64,000 nt of DNA. Origin: Cacajao melanocephalus (lineage: Eukaryota > Chordata > Mammalia > Primates > Pitheciidae). Below the pieces are notes generated by a model, which had not been told where the DNA came from, did no database searches, and saw only the letters and a list, made by a program, of their open reading frames with translations. The translations under genes were made by a program, and so were the position numbers. Shown here piece by piece: positions 1 through 11,540 of the stretch (its first letter is position 1; every line of letters starts with the position of its first letter). The stretch is from assembly GCA_963573385.1 (NCBI GenBank), contig CAUYLG010047074.1, positions 32,832 to 96,831 on the forward strand, in the 5' to 3' direction.

Positions 1-139
1 CATTATACACACAAATTTATTGCATTTACAAATACTTACCAATATATTGCATCTAACTCTGTAGATGCTTACAAATATTTCTTTCTGAAGAAATATCCTT
101 AACATACCTACAGTGGGATTTAACTCTTATTCTTCAACT

Positions 140-315
140 TTTATTCTTGTGACCTTGGGAAAGTTATCATCACCTATAAAATGAAAATAATAGCATGCCT
201 ACATCATGTATGCCTACATCATAGGTTATTTTGAGGATTGATTAAAAAGTTTAGAAGTGTCTACCATGTTACTTGGTATATGGTAAGTGCTCCATAAATG
301 TGAGCCTTTGTTATT
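140..315 (+). repeat. MIR SINE fragment
   Basis: An old tRNA-derived SINE. The core phrases appear in order: 'gtgaccttgggaaagtta', 'cacctataaaatgaaaataatag', and the tail 'tggtaagtgctccataaatg'. Divergence is high, as expected for MIR. No function is implied. Confidence 0.8.
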
Positions 316-559
316 TTGCCTTTTTCATTCCGCTAATAACATCTCAATACTAGCTACAATCTCTAGTTGCCCTAATTATAGGAATAGCCTCTGAAATGTT
401 TCCCTATACTCTTGCTACTCTATTCCATTTTCCTTTCAGACCAGTTAATTTTATAAATTGAAATTTATCACAACACATATGTACTTCAAACACTTCAGTA
501 GCTAATGATGTTCTTAAGAATACAGCCCTAACTGACTAGGGAAGCTAATTTTACCTTTC

Positions 560-1010
560 ATTATCTGACCTCTGCTTATATACACATATCTAGCTTTTGC
601 CCTGACTTCCACTTCCCACTGACCATCCTGTGCACTCTGGTCTGCTTATTTCATCTTTGCTTTCTCTTATTCCTGAGTTTTCACACAACTCTTGCCTAGA
701 AGATCCTTCCCTATGCATTCCCTTTCCTTGGTTAAATCAGATTCCTTCTTCAGACTTGACCATAGAGCTCACTTCCTCCAGGAAGCCTTCCCTGACCTTG
801 CTTCACACTATCAGAGTCTACTCCTATGGGTATTCTTAGCTAATGACATCTCTAGTATCATTATCTGCAACAGTATTACAATAGCAGCTGTTTCAGTTGT
901 ATTCCACACTAGGGTAGAAACTAGATAAATACATGATCCATTCTGCCTGATTCATAAATAAACTTTCAAGGCCTCGTCCAAAATCTGGCAAATTATAGCC
1001 GTTCAACAAC
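560..1010 (+). repeat. L2 LINE 3' region
   Basis: Ancient L2 non-LTR retrotransposon remnant in sense orientation. The recognisable landmark is 'cttcctccaggaagccttcc' followed by a degraded 3' end ('cactagggtagaaactagat', then a NNcaacaact tail). Two overlapping open frames of 69 and 78 codons at 630-928 lie inside it and show no resemblance to a gene; they are chance frames in the L2 3' part. Confidence 0.7.
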
Positions 1011-1114
1011 TGTTAGTTAAGTGTATGATGTGTGAAATGAACCCCTACTAAATTTAATAGGCTTTAGGCCTTAATTGGATCTCACAGGGGTATTTATAAT
1101 TGTCTTCACTTTCT

Positions 1115-1250
1115 GCCACCCACCTTGTCACTTCTTAAATGCATTATCCACTCTACAAGACAGAATGATCCATTTAAACACAATGTCACTTGCTAAAACC
1201 CATTAATGTCTTGCCATTGCCTTAGAGTTAAATTCTAAATTCTGTATGCT
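1115..1250 (+). repeat. L2-like fragment
   Basis: Resembles the L2 segment that reads roughly 'gatccatttaaa...gtcact...cattaatg...cattgcc...gagttaaattctaaa'. It is highly diverged and the call rests on this ordered partial similarity only. Confidence 0.45.
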
Positions 1251-1315
1251 TTCATTCAGCAAATATTTATTGATCACACTTCTGTGGAGGGCACTGTGCT
1301 AAGTTTCTCAGCATT
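1250..1315 (-). repeat. L2 LINE 3' terminal fragment
   Basis: The string 'attcagcaaatatttattga' followed by 'ggcactgtgctaag' is the reverse complement of the L2 3' end. Only about 65 bp is recognisable. Confidence 0.6.
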
Positions 1316-1744
1316 TCATCAAAGCCCCTTCAGGCCAAGATTGACCAACTGTCTCACTTCTTCTTCAGTAAACTGGACAGTTACTAGTAGAATAGAAGCA
1401 CGTTTTATCCAACACCATTGGGACACATAGTTACTCAGTTAACAAAAAAACAGTTAAAGAGAAAGGCATTAAAATTGATAACAAATATGTATTTTAGGCA
1501 TCTTACTTAAACATAAATCATGTAAATATACTTATTTATTTATTATTTAATGTAGAGTGAGCCCCTTTTCTTTAAATATGAGTTGGCTGCTTGAAATCTA
1601 ATATTCTTCATAATCAATTTCTAAAAGTATCTATGATTTCTAGCTTCAGATTCTTCAAATTACAGTAAGACATTAAGGGATTTGAGAAGTAATTTGAATT
1701 CTCACTTATTTAATGTTTTCCAACAATTTCTAATTGTTTTATCC
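1316..1744. other. No recognised element
   Basis: AT-rich unique-looking sequence between L2 and L1. I see no open frame, repeat family or RNA gene. Confidence 0.5.
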
Positions 1745-3227
1745 AGATCCTCTTCAAAAGCAATGTTACCTACCTAGTAATGGAATTGCTACGTTATATG
1801 GGAATAGTTTTGTTTAACTTCTTGGGAAACCTCCAAACTGCTTTCCACAGCAGCTAAACCATTTTATATTTTTACCAGCAATGTATAATTGTTTTCATTG
1901 AAGAATTATATTTGCAAAACCTTTGCCCATTTTAAAATTGGGTTGTTAGTATTCTTGTTGTGTTGTAAGATTTGTTAATATATTCTGAATACCAGGGCCT
2001 GGTCAGATATATTATTTGCAAATATTTTCTTCCATTCTGATGGTTTTCTTTTCACTATATTTATGGTGTTCGTTGATGCACAGTTTTTCACTTTGATGAA
2101 ATCTAATTTATATGTTTTTTCCTTTTGTTCCTTGTGCTTTTGATGTTATATCTAACAATCCATTGCCAAATGCAAGGACATGAAGGTTTGCCATTTGTTT
2201 TTTTCCTGAGCACTTCTTAATTTTTTTTTCTCCTACATTTAGATCTTGATCCATTTATTTTTTATATGGTATGAGGTAAAGTCTAACTTTATTCTTTTGC
2301 ATGTCAAAATTCATTAGACCCAGCACCATTTGTTAAGGACACTAGTTTTACCTTGTTGAATGGTGTTGGCACTCTTCTGAAAAACCATCTTAACATAATT
2401 CTAAAGCTTATTTCTGGATTCTCTGTCCCATTTTTATATGTCTACCTTTATATCAGTACCATACAATATTTATTACTGTAGCTTTGAAGTAAATATTGAA
2501 GTGGGAAAGTGCGAGTCTTCCAACCTTATTTTTTATTTTCAAGATTGTTTTAGCTATTCAAAGTCCCTTGTAATTCTATATGATTTTAGGATTAGCTTTT
2601 CCATTTTTTTCAAAGAAGAATAGAGATCACATTGTATGGGTCGAATGCTTTGGAGTAAGCATTTATCTTTAAAGCATTTGAAGTATTACCACCTTAACAA
2701 TATTAATTTTTCTAATTCATAAACATGAAATGTCTTTCCATTTATTTTATTTATGTCAGCCATCTTTTATAATTTTTAGTGTAGAAGTCTTGCACATCCT
2801 TGGTTAAATTTATTCCTACTTTTTCATGCTGTTATGAGTGAAATTGTTTGCTCATTTCATTTTTATATTTTTCATTGCTAGTATGTAGAAATGTAACATA
2901 TTTTTATATCTTGATATTATATCCTGCAAGTTTGAATTTTTATATTAGCATCAATAGCTTTTTTTTTAATTCTTTAGGATTTTTTACATAAAATATCATA
3001 TTATCTGCAGATTAATATAATTTTATTTCTTTCTGATTTGGGTGGTATATACACACTCTCTCATGTGAGTGACTCTAGTTAGAACTTCTAGTAAAATGTT
3101 GAATAGAAGTGGGTAACGTATGCATCCTTGTGTTGTTTCTAATCTAAGCACAAAAATCTCTCAATTTTTCACCACTGGGTATGATATTAGCTGTGGGTTT
3201 TTAATAAATGCTCTTGATCAGATTGAG
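1745..3227 (-). repeat. L1 LINE, ORF2 3' half (reverse)
   Basis: Reverse-strand old L1 (L1M-like). Antisense ORF2 landmarks run in order: 'tttgcccattttaaaattgggttgtt', 'cccagcaccatttgttaagg', 'tactgtagctttgaagtaaa', 'gtctttccatttattttat', 'atgatattagctgtgggttt'. All reading frames are broken. The element does not reach a poly-A 3' end; it fades out near 1745 inside ORF2/3' sequence. It resumes after the LTR at 3898. Confidence 0.85.
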
Positions 3228-3891
3228 TATAGGGAGCCCCACATGTTGGGTGCCAGAATGTAGGCAGCCAGCCCCCACATACCACCCGTGGGTACCTTGA
3301 GTTCGGTAGCAACACAGTAATGAGAAAAACACAGATTAAGAATGCATATAGTAGGACCAGGGAGCCAGTGCATAAACTGGAGGCTGCAGAGGCCCTGAGC
3401 TCTGATCTGCCACAGTATTTGTTGGTTACAATCACTTTGACCTATAGAGTAGGGGTGGAGTGATGGTGGGGAGAGGGTGTCGTGATGGTGGGGTGAATCA
3501 GTGAGCCAGAGCTGCATCAGTAAGCTGGAACTGGTGCGTCATTCTAAAGATTAATAACAGTGGCCACTTAGAAGTTTCACAAAACAGGAACATGTAGTTA
3601 TCTTTAGCTTATTATGTATGTACAGCTGGTGGAATGCAGGCCTTACAAGGAGCCTACAAGTCTGGTTACGTCTTAGTGCTACAAAGGGGTTTTACATCCT
3701 TGAGCACAATGTTTATGGTAACAGAGCCTAGGTCACCCTGCACCGGAAGGAACATGAGGCATGGAGAAGTTTGCTTCCCCAGAGGCCTCCCTCAGTATGC
3801 CACGGTTTGTTGTTCCCATTTTGTATGTTACCCGTAACCAGTTTATATAGGCACTCTGTAATTCCTTTCTCCTTTGCTACTTCCCCTAACA
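3228..3891 (-). mobile_element. ERV2 (HERV-K-type) LTR plus leader
   Basis: An insertion into the L1. Read on the minus strand, a 633-bp LTR (3259-3891) starts TGTTAG and ends CTACA. It is followed by a 3-nt spacer and a primer-binding-site-like 'tggcacccaacatgtggggc' (about 3234-3255), close to a tRNA-Lys type PBS, then about 8 nt of leader. Flanks 'attgag' (3222-3227) and 'attgcg' (3892-3897) form a 6-bp TSD with one mismatch, the size expected for ERV2. The L1 text joins exactly across the insert. No gag, pol or env remains. I cannot name the HML group. Confidence 0.7.
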
Positions 3892-3897
3892 ATTGCG

Positions 3898-5030
3898 GAT
3901 GTTCCCTTCTATTTTTTTTTTGTTGAGTGTTTTATGATAACAGAGTGTTAGAATACAAAGTTAGATATTGTACATCAATTAAGATTGTAAGGTTTGTCTT
4001 CCATTCTATTAATATAGTATATTTTGTTTATTAATTTTTGTATGTTTAACCACCCTTGTTTCATGGGATCAAACCTGCTTGGTCGTGTATATGATCTCTT
4101 TAATATGCTGCTGGATTTAGTTTGTGAGTACTACATTGAGTATTTTAGCATGTATATCAATAATTGTTATTGATCTGCAGTTTTCTTTTCTTGTGAGGTT
4201 TTTGTCTGACTTTGGTATAAGGATATTGGTGACCTCAGAATGATTTAGGAAGTGTTCTCTCATCTTCTAGTTTTTATAAGAGTTTAAAGAAAAATTTTGT
4301 TAATTTATCTTTAAATTTTAGGAAAAATTTAGTAATAAAACTATCTAGCCTTGTGTTTTCCTTTGTTGGGAGATTTTTGATTACTGATTTCATCACTTTA
4401 CTTCCTTAACATAAATTCAGATTTCTATTTCTTTTTCACTCATTATTGGTAGTATGTGTGTTCTTACCAATTTGTCCATTTAAGCTAGGTTATCACATTT
4501 GTTGGCATATAATTGTGTATTTTTATATCATAAAATTATCTTTATTTCCAAAAATCAGTGTTAATGTTCCCACTGTTATTTCTGACTTTAGTTACTTGAG
4601 TCTGCTCTCTTTTAATCTACCTAAAGTTTGGTCAATTTTGTTGGTCTTTTGAAGAACCAACTCATTTTTATTTATCTTTTCTATGTTTTTTCTATTCTAT
4701 GTTTTGTTTGTCTGTGCTCTAGTTTCTTTTGTAATTTCCTTTCTTCTGCCACCTTGGATTTTGTTTTCTCTTTTGTTTTCTAGTTCCTTAAAATAGTTAT
4801 TTCTTCTATTTAAATGTAAGGATTTTAATACTGTAAATTTTCATCTTACCACTGCTTTCATAGCATCTCATAAATTTTTGTGTGTTGTGCTTTGGTATTC
4901 ATTTCACCCTAAGGTAATTTCTAATTTCCCTTAGGATTTTTTTTAACCCATTTACTATTTAAGAATGTTATGTTTAATTTGCATATATTTGCAAATTTTC
5001 CAGTTTTCCTTCTGTTGTTGATTTTTAATC
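3898..5030 (-). repeat. L1 LINE, ORF2 middle (reverse)
   Basis: Continuation of the same L1. Antisense landmarks include 'gttgagtgttttatgat', 'ttttcttttcttgtgaggtt', 'ctttgttgggagatttttga', 'aaagaaccaactcattttta'-like text near 4650 and 'ttttccagttttccttctg' at about 5000. Frames are broken throughout. Confidence 0.85.
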
Positions 5031-5270
5031 TTTCTGATTCTTCCCTCTTCTTTTTAAATCTGTTGCTAAATTCCTATAATGATTTTTTATTTCAGTTATT
5101 ATAATTTTCAGCCCAGAATTTCTGTTCAATTCTTTGAAGATTATCATCTCTTTACTGATATCTTCTATTTGCTGAGACATCATTTGTCTGGTTCCCTTTA
5201 GTTCTTTATTAATGATTTCCTTTAGCTCTTTGAGCATTTTTAAGACACTTGATTAAATATCCTTAAACAT
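5031..5270 (-). repeat. L1M-type 5' region, part 1 (reverse)
   Basis: Resembles antisense 5' sequence of mammalian-wide L1 ('tttcagttattataattttc', 'ccagaatttctgttcaattc'). ORF2 sequence gives way directly to this 5'-type sequence, so ORF1 and the endonuclease part of ORF2 appear deleted (inference). A 70-codon reverse open frame here is incidental. Confidence 0.55.
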
Positions 5271-5360
5271 TTGGTTGCTGCAAAGTAATTGTAGTTTCTG
5301 CCATTAAAAGTAATTGCAAAAACCACAATTATGCTTGCATCAATGTAATAGTCAACCTAA
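5271..5360. mobile_element. MADE1 mariner-derived MITE
   Basis: An approximately 80-90 bp palindromic mini-element. The left half is 'ttggttgctgcaaagtaatt' and the right half holds 'gtaattgcaaaaaccacaat' and, at 5354-5361, 'caacctaa'. This fits MADE1, the non-autonomous mariner relative that gave rise to the miR-548 family. It sits inside the L1 5' region. The right end carries a short disruption ('tgtaatagt'). Confidence 0.8.
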
Positions 5361-6520
5361 TGTATGTTCTTCCCCAGGGAAAGTTTCTGTTAATTTCTTT
5401 TTTTCCTAAGAATGGTCCACATTCTTTTATTTGTATCATTATAATTTTTTACTGAAAACTGGGCATTTTAAATACTGCAATGTGGTAACTCTGAAAATCC
5501 GATTATTTCTCCTCCTTAGGGTTTGTTTTTGTGGCTTACAGTCAGTTGTAGTTTTTCATTTGTTTAACCTAAATTATTTTTTGAGGACTTTGTTTTACGT
5601 GATCTCTGAAGACTCTCTTTTTAGCTTGCAGTCAGCTAGTCATTTGACAGAGATTTCCTTGAATGTCTAGAACAACAACAACCAAATAACAATAATAACA
5701 CTCTTCTGATTTTTGCAAATTGCTTTGTGTTGGGACACTATAATGCTTAGTTAGGACATTTACAACTCTGCCTTAGCATTCACTTCTTATTTGTGCTCAG
5801 CCTAACAGTCAGCTGGACTTGGTACCTCAGGACTTCTCGGGTCTTTTTTGAGCATGACTCTTTACTTGGTTGTGTCTTTTTTTCTAGATTCCCTTTTATA
5901 GGCAGAACATTTTCAAAGCCCTTATTCCCCAAAGTAATGATCTCTCTAATTTTTATTTTCATAGACTTTCAGCATATACACTATTTGCCCCCATCTGTAA
6001 TCTTTTGCCTCTTTGAGCAGTGGCTTGTTCATTTACCTTCTAATGTTTGTGAGGAATGCCTTATACTTAGCTACTTTTTCACCCTAAAATAGTTCCAAGT
6101 TAGGAGAACTAAAGACAAATGCGTTATATCAGTTCCTTAGGGACTTCCCACACAGGTCCAAACAGGATTTCAGAGGAACCGGAACATACTGTGTTCCCTT
6201 GCCATTCCCCACAGTATGTTCTGGTCCCTCTGGAACCCAGTAATCCATTTGGGAACACAGGCTGCTATTTTCAAGAACACAGTCATCATGAAAATGGAGA
6301 TGAATGAGGAAAGACTATGTTAAAATGTCACAAAGTTTTATTTCCATGTTTAAGCTGCCTTTTTCTTGATCCAGCATTTGCTTTGTTTCTGTAAAACATC
6401 AGCTATCTTCCAGAGTTCTAAAAGAGCAAATTCTAAAAGTTTTTACTCTTCTTTTCAATGTTTTTATACAGGCCTAGGCCATTAGAATTTCCTATTCTGC
6501 CATTTTCACTGCCATCTTAT
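5361..6520 (-). repeat. L1M-type 5' end (reverse)
   Basis: Continues the reverse L1 to its 5' terminus. The end on the plus strand reads 'cctattctgccattttcact' and 'gccatctta', the complement of the 'aagatggcag...agaatagg' start typical of old L1s. It contains a strong hairpin at 6171-6232, listed separately. Open frames of 60-99 codons at 5780-6307 are short chance frames. Confidence 0.6.
6171..6232. other. Long stem-loop in L1 5' sequence
   Basis: Arms 6171-6193 and 6210-6232 are inverted copies matching at 21 of 23 positions, with a 16-nt loop (6194-6209). The core arm is 'ggaacatactgtg' against 'cacagtatgttct'. One mismatch is a possible G-U pair. Size and shape resemble a pre-miRNA hairpin, but there is no evidence of transcription. 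Confidence 0.85.
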
Positions 6521-6889
6521 TGGTGACATCTTAATAACAAATGTAGTCTTCTAACCTCTCCAGACATCTGAATAATATTTCATTTACTGACCTCATTACT
6601 CCTTCAGTCTCCTAGCATCCACAATATTGAAATATGTGCATATGTGAATTAAAACAAGGGCATTTCCATTCCTGCAAATCAATGTACTTTAAATTAATCT
6701 CTAATTTCCTTTTACATTCATTTTTTAGACAATTATATCATTAACATTTATTTCTCTATGGCATCTGTTTATATCACCCTAACAATTCTAGGCTCTGACT
6801 TGAGAATTTCTTACTCTGTGTCTTTCTGCCTTTCTTCATTGCTCCTGTTTTACTTCCTCTTTTTTCCATTTCCCCTTTCTTTTCCCACA
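6521..6889. other. No recognised element
   Basis: AT-rich sequence between the L1 5' end and an L2 fragment. Nothing recognised. Confidence 0.5.
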
Positions 6890-7150
6890 AGTAATTATTA
6901 AGCTTCTCCTGGATGTCAAGTATTACATTATACTTTAGGGATTCAGAGATAAAATCAGCCTCCTCACTGAGTAGCTCACAACCTAATGAGAGAGCTACCA
7001 AACAGATAACTGTAACACTGCTTAATAATAGTATAATAGCAGTGATTACTGAGTTACATAAGAACTCTTAAGAAGAAACATAAGTCAAGAGAGTAAGGAA
7101 CACCTTAAGGAGAAGTTACTTATGCAGCAAAGTCTATAAGGATAAAAGGA
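6890..7150 (-). repeat. L2 LINE fragment (reverse)
   Basis: Reverse L2. The order is 'ggatgtcaagta...' (degraded 'tgtgccaggcactg'), 'gattcagagataaaatcagcc', 'tagctcacaacctaatgaga', 'aaacagataactgtaaca', then 'caccttaaggagaagttact'. The 75-codon reverse frame at 6774-7001 is incidental. Confidence 0.65.
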
Positions 7151-7604
7151 AGTGGTCAGAAGAAATAGAATCATAAGGAAAAGCATACACAGAGGATGCT
7201 ACTGTCATCAAAATATCTTTTCACAAAGTGATACAATATAGGGAAAGGCAATAGCTAGGGCTAGAATGGGTGATGAAGCACCTTGATTTCCAACTTTATT
7301 GGCTGAAACCCTGTAGTTTTCCATGGCTTTATCTAAACCACTAAGGCAAATGAAATTGGTTCTTCATATAGATATTCATAGTATATTATGAATATTTCCA
7401 TGTGTCTTTGTATAAGTACCTATGTATATATCTATTTCTTCTTCTTAAAACAGAGGAATCCAGAGAGAACCACCATTTTATTCTATACTAGATACCATTT
7501 CTCAGAAAATTCTCTAGACAGAACAATTACTAAATATTTGTTAAATTGACTGCAATCCATATATCTTGACATCTGACCTCTCCCGTGAGATTTAAGCTGC
7601 ATCC
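7151..7604. other. No recognised element
   Basis: No gene or repeat family recognised. The first ~100 bp may be a further decayed part of the preceding L2. Confidence 0.45.
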
Positions 7605-7825
7605 AACTATTTGTCAATTGGTTCGCTGATGAGACAAACTCAACATGTCAAAGTCCAACCTTATTATTTTCCCAATCCTGAACAAATGACATCCCCTAAC
7701 CTTTTCAATTATGTGCCTGTCACTACTACTCTCTCAGCCACTCAGCCTTTAAATCACAGAGTAAGAATTGACTTCTTCTTCAAAATGCTCCATATCTATT
7801 CAGACTTTACTTGTTGATTCAGATT
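7605..7825 (+). repeat. L2-like fragment
   Basis: 'caacatgtcaaagtccaacc' through 'aagaattgacttcttcttc' follows, in order, an internal L2 segment (roughly 'aacatgtccaaaactgaact ... gtcatccttgactcctcc'). Strongly diverged. The 68-codon frame inside is not a gene. Confidence 0.5.
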
Positions 7826-9914
7826 CTATAATGAATCTTTAATTTCCCCAGATTTTCTGCTTCTCAAGGTAACATATTCATTTTCAATCCTGAGGCATTT
7901 CATTTTATTGCTTATTGATTAAAAAAATGAATAACCTTAATTTAGAGTGGTTAGTAAGAGAAGAAAGAAAAAGGTCCTTTTAAATAATATTTCTTAAATT
8001 TTTAATGGGCAGGGATTATGGTAGAATTCCAAGTTAAAATTAGAAGTTAAGATTTCAGGAGGAGAAAGAAAGAAGATAATGAAGAATTTACATGACATAT
8101 CTGGGAAAAATGGATGACAGGATTCAATGGTTAGTATGTGCTTTAATTTTTTTTTTTCTGCAAACACTATGGTGACATTATTTTTTAATATGTAATATAA
8201 AAAATGTCTTTTGAATATTATCATGCCTTAAAGAAGTAAAGCAGGAGTGTATATTCTATTAAGAATGGATTCAAGGCAGAAAGATATTAAAAATTTTAAT
8301 TTTTAAATTTTTTCTGAACTCAGAATTCCCCTTTCCCACAAACACACGCAAAAACGATGTTAGAAATGAGCACTAGTTGTGCTGATTAGTCCACAAACAA
8401 TCTTATTTGTACAGCGATACACTAGACAATGAAAGTATGCATACTGGCTTGTAGATACTTAATTTGAAGCAGTTCCAATGTTCACAAAACACTTTTTTCT
8501 TAAATCTTACTATTAAATAATTTACTTTACTGATCTTATTTTTATTCTTTTGTCCCCAGTGGGATAGGGATTTCCTGTCCAGTATTCAAAACAAAATACA
8601 TCCTAAGTAAGGACAGCAAAAGAACAAAATTTTTGTTATAATGTAGAATAATTATTCTAATGACCATGTAATCTGTAGTTGTGTTTGTTTTCTAAAAGCT
8701 AAATTTGTTTTCTATGTTTTTCTTTAGCATAGAAAAAAAAATATTCATTTACAGTTTTGAGTTTCTTATTTTCTACTGCTCTGTACTTAGTATTCCACCT
8801 ATGTACTATCAAAAAACATGTCAATAAAAACATTTACTTATTTGTATAGATAATATAAACCTTTAATTTAAAAATTGTCCACAATTGAATTTTATAATAG
8901 CTAAGGTGAAATTTTATTTTCAAAAATATTTGCTTATAACTCTTCTGACTGTTTCAAATACAGAAATCTTTATTCCTATTTCTCTTTGTGTTTCAAAAAC
9001 ATTTAGAATAAGAAATCTTTGGATGGAAATAGTTGGAAAGTTGCTTAAATATTTGCTTCAGGAATACAAGTGTATAAACCCAACACACAAATTAACTGTA
9101 ATATAGATTTTCACAGTCACTTAAGGCTTATTTCTATAGAATATCTTGTTGAAACATTGATTGAACATAGAAAAATAACTAGGCCTACAGTATTTGCATG
9201 ACATAATTCTGGGCTCTGATCAAGTACAAGCTGGTTACAATCAACTGATAAGTTTATATAGGAAAAGCATACTGAACTTATTATTTGAAGCTTTTTCTCA
9301 GATAATACTGATAACTGATTTTTTTATATTTAAATGGAAAAAATAGTACAGTGAGTGTTTATATGTCATATTTTGTTATTTGTAATGCTATATTCTACAT
9401 TAAGTGGTGTGCGTTTTTAAGTTTCTAATAGGTATATATGTCTCTAGCTTATAGCATTTACTTATATAAATATTTTTGGCATATTTAAATAATGTATTTG
9501 CCACCACTAATATAATATACAAGAGACTGATGTTCATGATTTGTTACACCTTTGAGCTGTCAGCTACCTTAGCCATCAACACTGCTCAGGGTCACTACCA
9601 TCAGCCTGTCACTTTAGCCGTACAATGGCTTTCCAGTTCTCCCATGTGTAATCCTCTCTGTTTTACCTGGCTTTTCCACCCACCCCATTTTTCTCTCCTC
9701 TGTTAATGTGTTATTGATACAGTAGAAGTTAAAAACAATTTCTACTGTGCATGTATAGGCAACTCCTCAGTGAAAGTCTTCTTCAAATCTCTTCCAAACT
9801 AACCTATAACAAGTTGGCTGACAACAGATTATTTAGTTACTTATTTTGGAATTCTGTCTGGTAAATTGGCACGGGAGAAAGCCCCAAGTAGTCAACACTG
9901 ACCAAAGAGTTAGA
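7826..9914. other. Unassigned AT-rich DNA
   Basis: About 2 kb with no convincing gene or repeat. 9575-9700 is pyrimidine-rich and faintly L2-like, too weak to call. Short frames at 7994-8224, 8885-9106 and 9476-9706 have no features of a coding gene. Confidence 0.5.
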
Positions 9915-10010
9915 AGGGTTTGGGCAGTAGGCCAGCTATGTGATTTTTAGTGAAGCAACATTCCTTAGCCTGATTTTCCAGATCAATAAAATGAGAGAAT
10001 ACAACTAAAC
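9915..10010 (+). repeat. MIR SINE fragment
   Basis: 'gccagctatgtgatttttag ... cctgattttccagatcaataaaatgaga' matches the MIR core in order (agctgtgtgacc ... cctcagtttcctcatctgtaaaatg). Diverged. Confidence 0.6.
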
Positions 10011-10214
10011 AACTGAGGTTTTTTTCTGAATCTAACTTGTTAATGATTCTTAGTTAAAAAACAGGTTCAAGAACGGAGTAAGTGTTGATAAAATGAAATG
10101 AGTCTATGAATCAATACAATCTCATCAAATAGATTTTCTAACTGAAAAAATTCTAGCACAACTATATCATTTTGTTCTTTTAATATTTCCTGCTTAAAGA
10201 TATACTAATAAGCA

Positions 10215-10400
10215 ATGTGGCAAGGGATATAGCATGTGAAGTGAGACAGACCTGGATACAAATACTAATGACTAAGATCTTTGTTAACTTGGCCAAATTA
10301 CTTAAGATTTTTGAAACTCAGTTTTCTCATCGGTAGGATGGAGAAAAATATATGAATCTTACAGAATTGCTTGGCAGAATGTATATAAAATAACTATTTG
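10215..10400 (+). repeat. MIR SINE
   Basis: Ordered MIR landmarks: 'gagacagacctggatacaaa', 'ttaacttggccaaattactt', 'ctcagttttctcatcggtag', then a degraded 3' part. 10441-10495 ('aataagcagtcagcaaatat') may be its far 3' end. Confidence 0.7.
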
Positions 10401-10654
10401 GGGATACAATAGAAGATAATATAATTTTCAATGATATTACTTTGTGAATCTAGTACGCAATAAGCAGTCAGCAAATATTTAGTATATGAGTACATAGATT
10501 TAATTAAGAAAGACACACGTGAACAGTTTCACCTCCCAGCCTTTGATACAACTGACAGATCCATAAGTACTGAGATTCAAGAGAAAGAGTTCACAGGTAT
10601 CTAGATGCTTAGATTACTGCCATACAACTAAATGAATCCACTCTTAATAATTAT

Positions 10655-11165
10655 CTACTATTGACAGCATATGATATTGTTCTGCTCAATGTTTCATTTA
10701 ATGAATAATTCTTGAGTACATTCTAAGTATTAATTTCTGGCAATAGAGCAGTGACACAAAGCTCTGCTCCTGTTACCTTCATATTTTAATGGAAGAAGAT
10801 AAACAATATACACAAAAATGAATCAATATGTAATATTCCAGCTGGACAGAGATTTGTGCTATGAAGAAAGATAAAGCAGAATAAATGGACAGAAAGGGGC
10901 AAGAAGAGGGGAGTGCTATTTTATTTAGGCTTTTCAAGCATGCTTCTCTGATATATTGACATGTGAGAGGAGATTCAAGGGATGTGAGAGAAGAGCCATG
11001 TTGATAATTGAATGAGACCATTTGAAGCAGAGCAGAGGGCAAAGACCCTGAGACAGGAGAGTACCTAGGTTGTTCAAGAAACGAGAGTGCAGAGAGAAAG
11101 TGGGGGAAGGGAAATATTGAAAGAAAAGGTCAATGCGTGGTGGAACATGCTGATAACCTAGCATT
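10655..11165 (-). repeat. L2 LINE 3' fragment (reverse)
   Basis: About 500 bp of reverse L2. Landmarks are 'catttaatgaataattcttg', 'gctctgctcctgttaccttc', 'gatttgtgctatgaagaaag', 'gagagagccatgttga'-like text, and the well kept 'gcaaagaccctgagacagga'. Two reverse frames of 87 and 76 codons at 10779-11164 are non-coding noise in the L2. Confidence 0.75.
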
Positions 11166-11309
11166 TTTCTCTATCTGAGAAAATACAATTTTGGATACTA
11201 TCAGCATATAGATAACGTTTAAAGAGGACAGATCACTTTGGGAGTGAATAAACATGGAGAAAAGAAGTATGAAGACTGAGTACTGGCTTGGCAAATATTA
11301 TGGTTCCAT

Positions 11310-11540
11310 TGTTACTGCAAGGTATAACATTTCATGATTTATAATAATTTCAATATGACTTTTCTCATTTAATATCAGTAACAGCAAAGCAAATCATCCC
11401 AATATTCTCAGTCATGCCTTACAGATGAGAAAACCAACACACAGTTGGATGGAATGATCACTCCAAAGTTAAACTGCTTTTAAGTGAAGAGTAGGGACAT
11501 AAGAATCTCTGCTTTCCCCTCCTCTCCTCTCTTATTCTAC
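11310..11540 (-). repeat. MIR SINE (reverse)
   Basis: Reverse MIR: 'cttttctcatttaatatcag', 'ccttacagatgagaaaacca', 'cacagttgg', then the box-side text 'agtagggacataagaatctctgc'. Order and spacing fit MIR. Confidence 0.65.
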
